24,897 nt of DNA from CAYSPU01 sp964432995 (lineage in GTDB: Bacteria; Verrucomicrobiota; Verrucomicrobiia; Limisphaerales; JAHDYP01), in the NCBI GenBank assembly GCA_964432995.1, contig CAYSPU010000062.1, forward strand, positions 1 to 24,897, given 5' to 3'. A model generated the notes under the pieces. That model was not told where the DNA came from. It saw only the letters and a program-made list of their open reading frames with translations, and made no database searches. Each line of letters begins with the position of its first letter. Position 1 is the stretch's first letter. Both the position numbers and the translations under genes were made by a program. Shown here in pieces: positions 1 to 7,530 of the stretch.

Positions 1-207
1 GGTGTTGTTCTGTTTGGTCGACGAGGTGCTCTCCTGGATGACGACGGTGATGATGTCGCCGACGTTGCGGGCCCGTTTGTCGGCGAATTGGGAGCGGGAA
101 ACGCCGGCCCGCCACAGAGTCTGGGCGTGGACGGACGCGCTTGCCGCCGCAGCCAGGACGATCGTCAGGGCCAGCAGCCTAGAGAACCAGCAGGACGGTC
201 TGTTCAT
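1..207 (-). CDS. flgH: Flagellar L-ring protein FlgH, N-terminal part (runs off the left edge)
   Basis: FlgH forms the outer-membrane L ring around the flagellar rod. Only the first 69 residues are in the window. A Sec signal peptide covers about residues 1-28 (hydrophobic LLALTIVLAAAASAS, likely cut after VHA). It is followed by the family's hallmark N-terminal segment FADKRARNVGDIITVVIQES (residues 41-60). The ATG at 207-205 has a good ribosome site (GGAAAGG, about 6 nt upstream). The start lies inside the end of flgA, an overlap of 29 bp, which fits translational coupling in a flgFGAH order. Oddity: most proteobacterial FlgH proteins are lipoproteins with a lipobox Cys, but the only Cys here is residue 6, ahead of the hydrophobic core, so ordinary signal-peptidase-I processing is likely. 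Identification is firm; the C-terminal part is outside the window. Confidence 0.93.
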   Translation of the reverse strand, partial: MNRPSCWFSRLLALTIVLAAAASASVHAQTLWRAGVSRSQFADKRARNVGDIITVVIQESTSSTKQNNT

Positions 208-1153
208 TCTGCACCTTTCCAAGCATCTCACGCTTTGTCTTCGGATTCCGTAACCGAACCGTTTGGCCGGGCAGCCCGTCTTCGAGCACCTCGACCTTCA
301 GACTGATGCTGAGCATGCCGTCCTGAAGCACGCCCTCCACCACGCCGCCGCGACGGATGACGGGGCGGACCCGCACCGAGCGGGCGAGCACCGGTTGCCC
401 CGGGCGGATGGTCTCCACCAACTCCAGACTGCCATCCATCAGCAGCTCCGCGCGCAGCGGCTCGCGCATCGCCAGCAGGTCCCGGCGTTCGGTTGTCACA
501 TCCGCGTCGCGCAGCAGCAGCCCGCGCGCCGCCGTCGACCGCGCCACCGGCACCTCGGCCCAGATCTGCGCCTGCAGCGCCAACTGATGCTGGCCAACCC
601 GTTCCCGGCCCGACCAGATCTCGAACCGAACCACGAACGAGGAGTTCAAGCCGGCGGCCGGCACATCGATGATGCGGATCTCCAGCGGTTCGTCCGGAAC
701 TGCGCTCCCCGTCCAGGGGCGGGAGAGCCGGAGCTGCAGCTCGCCACGGTCCTTCACACAGCGCTCCTGCAGCGTCGCCGTCAGCATGCTCCGCAATTCC
801 TCTTCGTCCAGGCGCCGCGATTTGCGGGCGACGATGACCTGGGCCGGCGTGCCGGCCGCCGGCAGGGTCGCCTCCGGCAGATGCACCCGGAGGACTTCGA
901 CGAGCTGCGTGCGGGAAAGAGAAGCCGTCTGGCCGAAAGCGGGGGCCTCGGCCAGACGGATGTGGGGGATGGTCTGGGGTGGGTTCAGGGAAAGCACTTG
1001 GTCAAGGTGGACGCCGGTGCTGTCGACCTCGACGGTCGCGGGCATGGCCACGGTGACCGGGGGCTGGTTCGTGGCGGCCTCGGGCGCAGCGATCGCGCCC
1101 CAAGCCACGACAAGGGCCAGAACCAGGATGAAAACGGCGACGCGGGGGTTCAT
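179..1153 (-). CDS. flgA: Flagellar P-ring assembly chaperone FlgA
   Basis: FlgA is a periplasmic chaperone needed to assemble the P ring (FlgI) around the rod. The protein has 324 residues. It has a Sec signal peptide (about residues 1-23, VAVFILVLALVVAWG) and a long N-terminal region. The C-terminal third is SAF/FlgA-like: GLLLRDADVTTERRDLL, then PGQPVLARSVRVRPVIRRG, ending with the typical GQTVRLRNPKTKREMLGKV segment. The start codon is the ATG at 1153-1151, which shares one base with the flgG stop (TGATG), so translation is probably coupled. An open frame continues upstream to 1516 but lies inside flgG and was not used. The protein is longer than a typical enterobacterial FlgA because the N-terminal half is extended, as in many non-proteobacterial versions. 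Position between flgG and flgH supports the assignment. Confidence 0.92.
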   Translation of the reverse strand: MNPRVAVFILVLALVVAWGAIAAPEAATNQPPVTVAMPATVEVDSTGVHLDQVLSLNPPQTIPHIRLAEAPAFGQTASLSRTQLVEVLRVHLPEATLPAAGTPAQVIVARKSRRLDEEELRSMLTATLQERCVKDRGELQLRLSRPWTGSAVPDEPLEIRIIDVPAAGLNSSFVVRFEIWSGRERVGQHQLALQAQIWAEVPVARSTAARGLLLRDADVTTERRDLLAMREPLRAELLMDGSLELVETIRPGQPVLARSVRVRPVIRRGGVVEGVLQDGMLSISLKVEVLEDGLPGQTVRLRNPKTKREMLGKVQNEQTVLLVL

Positions 1154-1932
1154 CAACGGCGCAGGTTGTTGCTCATCTGCATCATCTCGTCGGCCGCCTG
1201 CACGGCCTTCGAGTTCACCTCGTAGGCGCGCTGGGCGAGGATCATGTTGACCATTTCCTCGACGACCTTGACGTTGGAGAGCTCGATGTAGCGTTGCTGC
1301 AGGGTGCCGAATCCGTTCTCGCCGGGGCTGCCGGTTTCGGGGGTGCCGGAGGCCTTGGTCTCCTGGTACAGGTTGTGGCCGATGTTGCGGAGCCCCGCCG
1401 GGTTGGCAAAGCGGACGAGCTGCACCTTGAAGGTCTGGTCCCCGGCGCTGCTGTTGACCGTCACGTCGCCACTGGGCGCGATGGTGGCCGAACTCCCCGC
1501 CTGAATCGGCTGCCAACCGCCCATGAGGGGGTAGCCGGCACTCGTCACCACCGTGCCATCGCTCGACAGCTTCAGCGCGCCGTCCCGAGTGTAGGCGCTG
1601 GTGCCGTCCGGCATGCGCACTTCGTAAAAGCCGTCACCGTAAATCGCCACGTCCAGCTCGTTGCCGGTCTGCGAAAGTTCGCCCGCCGTGAAGACGCGCG
1701 TCGTGGCCACCAGCTCCGACCCGTGCCCGATCTGGACACCGGTGGGAAGCTGGTTGCCGCTCCCCTGGTCGGCCCCGGGCGCGCGGTTCGTCTGGTAGAG
1801 CAGGTCCTGGAACTCGGGCTTGCTCTTCTTGAAGCCGGCCGTGCTGACGTTGGCCAGGTTGTTCGCGATGACGTCCAGGTTCACCTGCTGGGACTGCATC
1901 CCCGCAGCGGAAGAGTAAAGTGCGCGCAGCAT
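1153..1932 (-). CDS. flgG: Flagellar distal-rod protein FlgG
   Basis: FlgG builds the distal rod of the flagellar basal body. The 259-residue length is typical. The N-terminus MLRALYSSAAGMQSQQ and the rod/hook signature ANNLANVSTAGFKK (from residue 23) are diagnostic, as is the C-terminal RAYEVN motif (residues 235-240) followed by the terminal helix ending MSNNLRR. The region around residues 94-130 (ELDVAIYGDGFYEVRMPDGT) is the conserved central part. The gene starts 11 bp after the flgF stop and ends in a 1-bp overlap with flgA. No strong ribosome site is visible, so reinitiation from flgF is likely. Confidence 0.97.
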   Translation of the reverse strand: MLRALYSSAAGMQSQQVNLDVIANNLANVSTAGFKKSKPEFQDLLYQTNRAPGADQGSGNQLPTGVQIGHGSELVATTRVFTAGELSQTGNELDVAIYGDGFYEVRMPDGTSAYTRDGALKLSSDGTVVTSAGYPLMGGWQPIQAGSSATIAPSGDVTVNSSAGDQTFKVQLVRFANPAGLRNIGHNLYQETKASGTPETGSPGENGFGTLQQRYIELSNVKVVEEMVNMILAQRAYEVNSKAVQAADEMMQMSNNLRR

Positions 1933-1943
1933 AGAATCAAAAA

Positions 1944-2696
1944 TCAGAGTTCGCTCAGTTCGGTAATCACCCGTCCCATACGTTCATCCTGGATCTGGAT
2001 GACCCGCTGGTTGGTCTCGTAGGCCCGCATCGAGGAGACCATCCCGGCCATCTCCAGCATCGGAGTCGAATTCGCCGCCTCCAGCCAGGACTGCTGCACC
2101 TTCGAGGTCGGCGCCGCCACCTCCGCCACATCCGGGTGGTTGGCCACAAAGTAGCTCCCGCTGATCTGCGTCAGCAGATGCGGGTCGTTGAACTCGACCA
2201 CCTTCAACCGGCCCCTCGTCTCGCTCCCCTGGCTGACCTCGCCGCTCTCCGCAATCGAGAGCGGGTCGGGATTGCGGGGGTCAAGCTGGATCGGACCGCC
2301 CTCGCCCATCACCGCGAAGCCCTGCTTGGTCACCAACTGACCGCTCGCGCTGCGATGAAACTGGCCGTCGCGCGTGTAGGCGATCGTGCCGTCGTGCATC
2401 TGCACCGCAAAGAACCCCGCTCCCTCAACCGCGACGTCGGTGTCGATCCCCGTCCGGTTCATCTGTCCGGCCGTGAAATCCGTGCTGATAACGGCGTTCG
2501 GCAGGACAAAGTGCTTGGGCTGGCTTGCCCCCTGCAGGGCCGACGCCGGCAGCAGCCCGGCTCGATACGCCTCCAATGTCACGTCCTTCCTCTTGAAACC
2601 AGGCACCGCGCTCGACGCCAGGTTCTCGGCAATGACCTCCTGATACCGGCTATTGGCATTCAGGGCCGACGCTGCTTGATAGAGGCTGACATTCAT
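1944..2696 (-). CDS. flgF: Flagellar proximal-rod protein FlgF
   Basis: FlgF is a rod protein of the flagellar basal body. It has 250 residues when started at the ATG at 2696-2694 (MNVSLYQAASALNANSR), where family homology begins. It carries the rod motif EVIAENLASSAVPGFK and the C-terminal MRAYETNQRVIQIQDERMG segment shared with FlgG. The open frame continues 36 codons upstream to 2804, but that stretch holds a sigma-54 promoter and is not FlgF-like. It is the first gene of the minus-strand flgFGAH operon. No clear Shine-Dalgarno sequence precedes the ATG, and the predicted transcript would have a very short leader. Confidence 0.93.
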   Translation of the reverse strand: MNVSLYQAASALNANSRYQEVIAENLASSAVPGFKRKDVTLEAYRAGLLPASALQGASQPKHFVLPNAVISTDFTAGQMNRTGIDTDVAVEGAGFFAVQMHDGTIAYTRDGQFHRSASGQLVTKQGFAVMGEGGPIQLDPRNPDPLSIAESGEVSQGSETRGRLKVVEFNDPHLLTQISGSYFVANHPDVAEVAAPTSKVQQSWLEAANSTPMLEMAGMVSSMRAYETNQRVIQIQDERMGRVITELSEL

Positions 2697-2712
2697 CGCT
2701 CGCCGAAGGGTC

Positions 2713-2728
2713 AGCAACGCTTGTGCCA
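2713..2728 (-). promoter_or_regulatory. Sigma-54 (RpoN) -24/-12 promoter for flgF
   Basis: On the minus strand the sequence is TGGCACAAGCGTTGCT. It matches the RpoN consensus TGGCAC-N5-TTGC(A/T), with GG and GC at the exact -24/-12 spacing. Initiation about 12 bases downstream of the GC would fall near 2702, only about 6 bases before the flgF ATG. Sigma-54 control of rod and hook genes is well known in several phyla. The match and position are seen in the sequence; use in this organism is inferred. Confidence 0.8.
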
Positions 2729-2969
2729 CAGGAACAGCCTGTTGCCCTCCAATGGCTTGCGCCAGATGCCCCGCGACCCCGCTGGCAATTCCTGCCTCCC
2801 GCAACAGGCGGTTTCTGCCGGCAGCAAGGCAAACCCGCGTTGACCGGACTCGCGCCAGGGGCAGACGCGCGAGCCGCGAAACGGCTTTGACCGCCGCCAG
2901 CCTCCGTCTTACCTTCCTTCGTCATCCAGGAGCCGGAACCGAATCCTGCTCCCGAGCCCATTTGACGTC

Positions 2970-3179
2970 ATGAAACTGCTTCTGGTCTTCCTTCTCTGGT
3001 GTCTGCTGCTCGCGCTGTGCTGGCCGCTGGCGCTCGTCGCGCTGATCGCCCTGCCTCTCCTCTGGCTGCTTTCCATCCCGTTCCGAATCCTCGCCTGGGG
3101 CGTCGAGGCACTCCTGGCCTTCGTCAAAGCCTTGTTCTTCCTGCCGGCGCGCCTCCTCGGGCATCGGGCTGGATCCTGA
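2970..3179 (+). CDS. Small hydrophobic membrane protein, unrecognised
   Basis: This 69-residue ORF is almost entirely hydrophobic and very rich in leucine (MKLLLVFLLWCLLLALCWPL at the start). It would form one or two membrane helices (about residues 2-35 and 43-58) with a short basic tail (ARLLGHRAGS). It ends 9 bp before the start of the C39-peptidase gene on the same strand, so the two are probably co-transcribed. No function can be assigned. It could be an accessory membrane peptide for the peptidase. The lack of a clear ribosome site lowers confidence, but its composition and position favour a real gene. Confidence 0.55.
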   Translation: MKLLLVFLLWCLLLALCWPLALVALIALPLLWLLSIPFRILAWGVEALLAFVKALFFLPARLLGHRAGS

Positions 3180-3188
3180 GAGCGATCG

Positions 3189-4007
3189 GTGATCCTCAGT
3201 CCATACTGCGAAACACTGGGCGTCCTGACCCTGGCGGTGCTCGGCGTGGCCGCGGGGCTTCGAGTCGCCCGGGCGCGGCCTGCATTCTGGATCCTCGCCT
3301 ATCTGACCGCGCTCGCCTTGGTGGCGGCCATCGCCGTGCCCCGCTGGATCCCGGAGCTGGAGTTCGCCGTCCCCTTCCGCTGGATCATGGCCGATCGCCG
3401 GGAGTTCGCGCTCTCGGCCTTGATCGCCACCGTGCTGCTGACCGCCCCGCTCTCCAAGCTGCCGCGGCGGAGCCAGCGGATCCTGGTTTCTCTTTTCCTG
3501 GCGGTCTTCGTCACCTGCAACGCGGTCTTGCCTTTCCTGCTGCCGGGGTTGAATTACGCCCGTCTCCGGTCCATCCAGACGGCGATCGATGACGCCGGCA
3601 TCTGCCGACAGAGCACCGACTACAGTTGTGGCCCCGCCGCCGCCGTGACCGCTCTGCGGCGGCTCGGAGTCACGGCCGCGGAAGGTGAACTCGCCATCCT
3701 GGCGCACACCACCTCCATTGCCGGGACTCCACCGGATTCCCTCTGCGAGGCCATCGAGCAACGCCACGGCGCCGATGGTATCCGCTGCGCGTATCGACGT
3801 TTCGGATCGATCGCGGAGCTGCGCGGTCAGGAGCCAGTCATTGCCGTGGTGAAGTTCGCCTTTCTGGTCGATCACTATGTGACCGTGCTTGGCGTCTCCG
3901 AAGCTGGCGTGGAGGTGGGCGACCCGCTGGAGGGGCGGCAGCTCCTGAGCGAACGCCAGTTCCTCGACAAGTGGCGGAAAGGCGGGATCGTCGTGCGCCG
4001 CCCGTGA
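3189..4007 (+). CDS. Membrane-anchored C39-type cysteine peptidase
   Basis: This 272-residue protein has an N-terminal membrane region with about four helices (roughly residues 8-24, 33-50, 74-88 and 98-120). A papain-like peptidase C39 domain follows. Its catalytic set is visible: Gln141 and Cys147 in QSTDYSCGPAAAVTALRRLG, His229 in DHYVTVLGV, and Asp245 in VGDP. C39 domains usually cut leader peptides at double-glycine sites, often in bacteriocin or peptide exporters, but no ABC domains are present. Stand-alone membrane C39 proteins of this kind are common but mostly uncharacterised. The start is GTG 3189. A hydrophobic 69-residue ORF ends 9 bp upstream, and a strong hairpin follows the stop directly. 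The fold is confident; the substrate is unknown. Confidence 0.85.
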   Translation: MILSPYCETLGVLTLAVLGVAAGLRVARARPAFWILAYLTALALVAAIAVPRWIPELEFAVPFRWIMADRREFALSALIATVLLTAPLSKLPRRSQRILVSLFLAVFVTCNAVLPFLLPGLNYARLRSIQTAIDDAGICRQSTDYSCGPAAAVTALRRLGVTAAEGELAILAHTTSIAGTPPDSLCEAIEQRHGADGIRCAYRRFGSIAELRGQEPVIAVVKFAFLVDHYVTVLGVSEAGVEVGDPLEGRQLLSERQFLDKWRKGGIVVRRP

Positions 4008-4009
4008 AA

Positions 4010-4057
4010 GCGCCCCTGCAACCTTTTGTTGCACCTGCAACAAAAGGTTGCAGGGCG
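4010..4057 (+). terminator. Long perfect hairpin after the C39 peptidase gene
   Basis: A 20-bp perfect inverted repeat (4014-4033 and 4036-4055) with a 2-nt centre begins a few bases after the stop at 4007, and a further GCG/CGC pairing lies beyond one bulged base. Each arm also contains a smaller palindrome (TGCAAC ... GTTGCA). No T-tract follows, so it may be a non-canonical terminator, an mRNA 3'-end stabiliser or a REP-like element. Confidence 0.55.
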
Positions 4058-4328
4058 CCCCGGTGCTTGTGCCGCCGAAGCGCGTGGTGTACGTCCGCAT
4101 TCCGCCCCGCCAAAAGGGGGCAAGGCGGCGCTTCCCCGGGGTGCCGGTGGCGGGCGGCCAACACCGTCCGGCGGCGGCTGGGACTTCTTCCCCAAGTTCT
4201 CGGCCAACGGTGTTGGCTGCCCACCTCAGGCGGAGACTCTGCGTCAACTTCATGATGCACGGCGGGCAGCGCCGGCAGCCAAAAAGGACTTCCGTTGAGC
4301 GGGCGCGGGCTCCAGAATCCCTCACCAC
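4058..4328. other. Intergenic stretch without a convincing gene
   Basis: About 270 bp between the hairpin and the PH-domain pair. Small open frames exist, but none looks like protein. It holds an 11-bp inverted repeat, GCCAACACCGT at 4157-4167 and its complement at 4207-4217, enclosing a 39-bp loop. A promoter for the PH-domain genes may lie here, but none stands out. Confidence 0.5.
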
Positions 4329-4868
4329 ATGGATGACCCGAATGTCTCTCTTCCGCCGGCGGCGGAGAGGTCTCCAGAGCCGCCACCCGAGCTGCCATAT
4401 ACCCCCCTGGATCGGCGGGCGATCCGCCTCTGGCGGGTGAGCGCGTTGATCGGGAACAGCGTCTTCCTGGGCGCTTTGCTGGCGTTCGCCGTGGTGCCGG
4501 TGGCGCTGGTGGCAGGTCAGGGGTTGGTCGCCTTCGGCGGCTGGCTTCTGCTGACGGCGCTGATCGGATTCTGGATCGTTTGGTACCCGCCGCGGCGGTA
4601 TGCCTCCTGGGGGTATCGTCTGGACCAACGTGTGCTCGAGATCCGCAGTGGGGTCTGGTTCCGCGTGGTCCAGTTGCTGCCATTGAACCGACTCCAGCAC
4701 GTCGATCTTCGTCGCGGCCCGCTGGAGCGCGCGCACGGTCTGGCCAGCCTGGTGTTTCACACCGCCGGCACCCACCAGGCCACCCTCGAGTTGCCCGGCC
4801 TCGATGCGGACGTCGCCGCCGGGTTGCGCGACCGTCTGGTTCTGACGGGAGGTGACGATGCCGTCTGA
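4329..4868 (+). CDS. Bacterial PH-domain membrane protein (YdbS-like)
   Basis: This 179-residue protein has a proline-rich N-terminus, then two membrane helices (about residues 40-65 and 69-86). One bacterial PH (bPH2, formerly DUF304) domain follows, beginning at YRLDQRVLEIRSGVWF and containing LLPLNRLQHVDLRRGPLERA and a HTAGTHQATLELPGL strand region. These proteins are usually found next to a larger multi-PH partner, as in ydbS-ydbT of Bacillus, and as here. The stop overlaps the start of the next gene by 11 bp, so they form one operon. The role of such pairs is not well defined; envelope stress or bacteriocin resistance has been suggested for relatives. Family assignment is good, function is inferred. 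Confidence 0.85.
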   Translation: MDDPNVSLPPAAERSPEPPPELPYTPLDRRAIRLWRVSALIGNSVFLGALLAFAVVPVALVAGQGLVAFGGWLLLTALIGFWIVWYPPRRYASWGYRLDQRVLEIRSGVWFRVVQLLPLNRLQHVDLRRGPLERAHGLASLVFHTAGTHQATLELPGLDADVAAGLRDRLVLTGGDDAV

Positions 4869-6441
4869 GCCGGTTTCGCCGGGGACGGATCCAGGCGCAG
4901 GCGCTCCTCCGCCGCTGCCGCCGGCCGAGCCGCCAGCCTTGCCGGGGGCGATGCCGTTCCTGGCCGGCCGGCTGCATCCGCTGACCCTGGCCCTGGCGCT
5001 GGTGACCGCGTTCCGCAACTTCCTGATACCGGCCATCATCGTGCTCTTCACCGGTAGCGAACAGACGCTCGGCCTGATGCTGCTGGCGTTGCTCGGCTTC
5101 AACCTCACCAACACCCTGTTCCGCTACTTCACCTTCCGCTACCGGATCGAGCACGACGAGCTGATCACCTGCGAAGGGGTGATCGAGCGCCGCGAACGCC
5201 ATATCCCCCTCAACCGTGTGCAGGATGTGCGCCTGGAGGCCGGCTTGTTCCACCGGTTCCTGGGAGTGGTGGACGTACACGTGGAAACCGCTGGCGGACA
5301 GGGAGCCGAGGCTTCGCTGTCGGTACTCACCCGGGAACAGGCGGAGAACCTGCGTCGGGCGGTGTTCGCGGCGGCGGGTGCGGCCCCCGGCCGCGCGGTC
5401 GGACCGGCAGGAAGCGCGGTCGAACCCGAGGTGATCCGTCGGCTCACGACCCGCGAGTTGGTTTGGGAGGGCCTCACGGCCAACCGGGCGGCCTCCGCGC
5501 TGATCCTGGTTGCCGCTGGTTGGCAGTTTCTCGACGACTTGCTCCCGGAGAAGCTGCAACTGCAACTGGCTTCGACGTTCTCCCGGAACGTCGAGTCGTG
5601 GTTCATGGAAGGAGGCCAGACGAACTGGATGGCGCTGGCGTTGGGCATCGTGGTGGTCTTCACGGTGAGCGCCCTGTTCTCAGTGGCGGGATCGCTCCTC
5701 CTCTTCCATGGGTTCACCCTGGCGCGGCGCGGCGAAGACCTGCAGCGCAGCTACGGGCTGCTGACGCGTCGGGCCAGCAGCCTGCCGCGGCGGCGCATCC
5801 AACTGTTGCGGCTCGAGGAGTCATGGCTCCGACGGGTGTGCGGGTGGGTCACGGTGCGCGCCGACACGGCCGGCAGCCAGCCGACCGAGGGCCGCGAGGA
5901 GCGCAGCGGACGCGACATGCTGCTGCCGCTGGCGCGACGGGCCGAGCTGGAGGGCCTGTTTCCGGCATTCCTGCCGGACTGGGACGGAGGTCCGGGCGAG
6001 TGGCGGCGGGTGGCGCGGTGTGCGATCCGGCGTGGCTTCCTCAAAGGCGCGCTGATGTGTCTGGCGCTCACGTTGGCCAGCGTGCTCCTGCAACGCGTTT
6101 GGTGGTCGGCCTGGCCGCTGCTGCTCCTGCCGCTGGTCTACGCGGCCAACGTTGCTTCCTACCGCCACCTGGGGTTCGATGCCGGCCCGAGGTTCTTTCG
6201 CACCCGCCGCGGGTGGATCAACCGGACCACACACCTGGTGCCCGTCCGCAACCTCCAGGTGGTCGTGGTGCGCCAAACCCCCTTCGACCGTCGGCACGGC
6301 GTCGGCACGCTGCAAGTGGACACCGCCGGCCAGAAGGCCACGGCCAGCGGCCCGCAGGTCCGCAATGTCCCCCTTCTCGAAGCGCTCGCGGCAGCCCGCA
6401 CACTTGCCCAGCAGGCCAGTCAGACCCGATACCAATGGTAG
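4858..6441 (+). CDS. Multi-PH-domain membrane protein (YdbT-like)
   Basis: This 527-residue partner of the preceding gene has a Pro/Ala-rich cytoplasmic N-terminus (about 1-38) and three bacterial PH domains separated by pairs of membrane helices. Domain 1 is near residues 95-170 (RYRIEHDELITCEGVIERRE ... HIPLNRVQDVRLE). Domain 2 is near 285-350 (LQRSYGLLTRRASSLPRRRI). Domain 3 is near 435-510 (TRRGWINRTTHLVPVRNLQV). Each carries the repeated 'v..R...lPl.RvQ' pattern and a terminal DTAG- or ETAG-like strand. The start chosen is ATG 4858, because GGGAGGTGA sits just upstream; a GTG two codons earlier (4852) lies within that ribosome site. It resembles YdbT in domain order. The function of the pair is unknown. 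Confidence 0.85.
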   Translation: MPSEPVSPGTDPGAGAPPPLPPAEPPALPGAMPFLAGRLHPLTLALALVTAFRNFLIPAIIVLFTGSEQTLGLMLLALLGFNLTNTLFRYFTFRYRIEHDELITCEGVIERRERHIPLNRVQDVRLEAGLFHRFLGVVDVHVETAGGQGAEASLSVLTREQAENLRRAVFAAAGAAPGRAVGPAGSAVEPEVIRRLTTRELVWEGLTANRAASALILVAAGWQFLDDLLPEKLQLQLASTFSRNVESWFMEGGQTNWMALALGIVVVFTVSALFSVAGSLLLFHGFTLARRGEDLQRSYGLLTRRASSLPRRRIQLLRLEESWLRRVCGWVTVRADTAGSQPTEGREERSGRDMLLPLARRAELEGLFPAFLPDWDGGPGEWRRVARCAIRRGFLKGALMCLALTLASVLLQRVWWSAWPLLLLPLVYAANVASYRHLGFDAGPRFFRTRRGWINRTTHLVPVRNLQVVVVRQTPFDRRHGVGTLQVDTAGQKATASGPQVRNVPLLEALAAARTLAQQASQTRYQW

Positions 6442-6455
6442 TAGTCTCCATGAAC

Positions 6456-6508
6456 CGTAGCGCCGACATTCCTGTCGGCGTCATGCCGGCTGGGAAGCCG
6501 GCGCTACG
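6456..6508. repeat. Cloverleaf-like inverted-repeat element
   Basis: A 10-bp outer inverted repeat (CGTAGCGCCG at 6456-6465 and its complement at 6499-6508) encloses two hairpins: GCCGACA-TTCC-TGTCGGC (6462-6479) and GCCGGC-TGGGAA-GCCGGC (6485-6502). The outer and inner arms overlap, so alternative folds compete. It lies between the PH-domain gene and the next gene and could end transcription. The form resembles REP-type intergenic repeats; only one copy is in this window. Confidence 0.65.
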
Positions 6509-6557
6509 CAGTCCCCGGTCCCAAGGCGCATCATACCGTCTGCAATCCCTCCTGCCT

Positions 6558-7475
6558 ATGAACTCAGAGCACTCCCCCATTCCCCTCAAGCCGGCGCGTT
6601 TGCCCGCTTGTCTCGCCGCGGTCTGCGCGCTCACACTCGTCCTCTCCATTCCCTTCGCGCTGCGCGCGGCAGAACCGGCTCCGGGAGGCGACACTCTCTG
6701 CGTGGCGACGTTCAATCTCCGTTACGCCAGCGCGCAGCCGCCGAATTCCTGGCCGCAGCGACGCCCTGTTATGGTCGAGTGCTTCCGGCAGATGTCGCCC
6801 GACATCGTGGGCACCCAGGAAGGCCTGTACGAACAACTGAAGGACCTGGCCTCCGCTCTGCCCGAGTATTCCTGGATCGGAACGGGGCGCGACGGCGGCA
6901 GCCGCGGCGAGTTTATGGCCGTTTTCTACCGGAGCCAGCGATTCGAACCGCTCGAGTACGACCATTTTTGGCTGTCGGATACCCCGGAGGTCATCGCGTC
7001 CTCGACTTGGGGGAACGAGTGCCGCCGGATGGTCACGTGGGTGCGTTTCCGCGACCGGCAGACACAGCGGGAGTTCTACTTCGTCAACACCCATCTGGAT
7101 CATCAGGTGCAACTCGCGCGGGAGAAGGCGGCCAGTCTGATTCGCGAGCGGATCGCCAAGCTGCCGGCGAATCTGCCCCTGCTCCTGGTCGGCGACTTCA
7201 ACGCGGTGGCCGGCCAGAATCGCGCCTATGACATCCTGGTCGGACCGGATGGCCTGGTCGACCTTTGGAAGACGGCACGCGAACGCCGCGGGGAGGGCAT
7301 CAAGTCGTTCCACAGTTTCAGAGGCCCCAGGCCGGGGGACGAGCACATCGACTGGATCCTCGCGCGCGGGCCGGTAGTCGCGGACGTCGCGGAGTTGGTG
7401 ACCTACTCGCGGGACGGCCAGTTCCCCAGCGACCATTTCCCGGTGCTCGCGCGGATTCGCTGGAGCGCGCCATGA
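6558..7475 (+). CDS. Exported endonuclease/exonuclease/phosphatase family protein
   Basis: A 305-residue member of the DNase I-like EEP superfamily. After a signal peptide (about residues 1-37; basic start, then CLAAVCALTLVLSIPFALRA) the motifs appear in order: Asn53 in ATFNLRY, Glu88 in GTQEG, His179 and Asp181 in NTHLDH, Asp213 and Asn215 in VGDFNAV, Asp265 in HIDWIL, and Asp292-His293 in PSDHFPV. All metal-binding and catalytic positions are present. Exported members act as nucleases or as phosphodiesterases on sugar or lipid phosphates, and the substrate cannot be read from the sequence. The start is ATG 6558; the frame stays open far upstream only because it overlaps the PH-domain gene out of frame. 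It stands alone downstream of a palindromic repeat. Confidence 0.88.
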   Translation: MNSEHSPIPLKPARLPACLAAVCALTLVLSIPFALRAAEPAPGGDTLCVATFNLRYASAQPPNSWPQRRPVMVECFRQMSPDIVGTQEGLYEQLKDLASALPEYSWIGTGRDGGSRGEFMAVFYRSQRFEPLEYDHFWLSDTPEVIASSTWGNECRRMVTWVRFRDRQTQREFYFVNTHLDHQVQLAREKAASLIRERIAKLPANLPLLLVGDFNAVAGQNRAYDILVGPDGLVDLWKTARERRGEGIKSFHSFRGPRPGDEHIDWILARGPVVADVAELVTYSRDGQFPSDHFPVLARIRWSAP

Positions 7476-7530
7476 GGTGACGGGCGCAGAAGGGGTAGAT
7501 GGTGGATCGTAGATCAGTTGCCCAATCGCC

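Noticed and set aside
2697..2804. 36-codon N-terminal extension of flgF
   Set aside because: Family homology begins at MNVSLYQAAS, and the extension contains the sigma-54 promoter.
2922..5565. Very long minus-strand open frames (730 and 575 codons) opposite the C39 and PH-domain genes
   Set aside because: Composition is Arg/Gly/Gln-rich and repetitive. They overlap well-supported plus-strand genes, as expected for antisense frames in GC-rich DNA.
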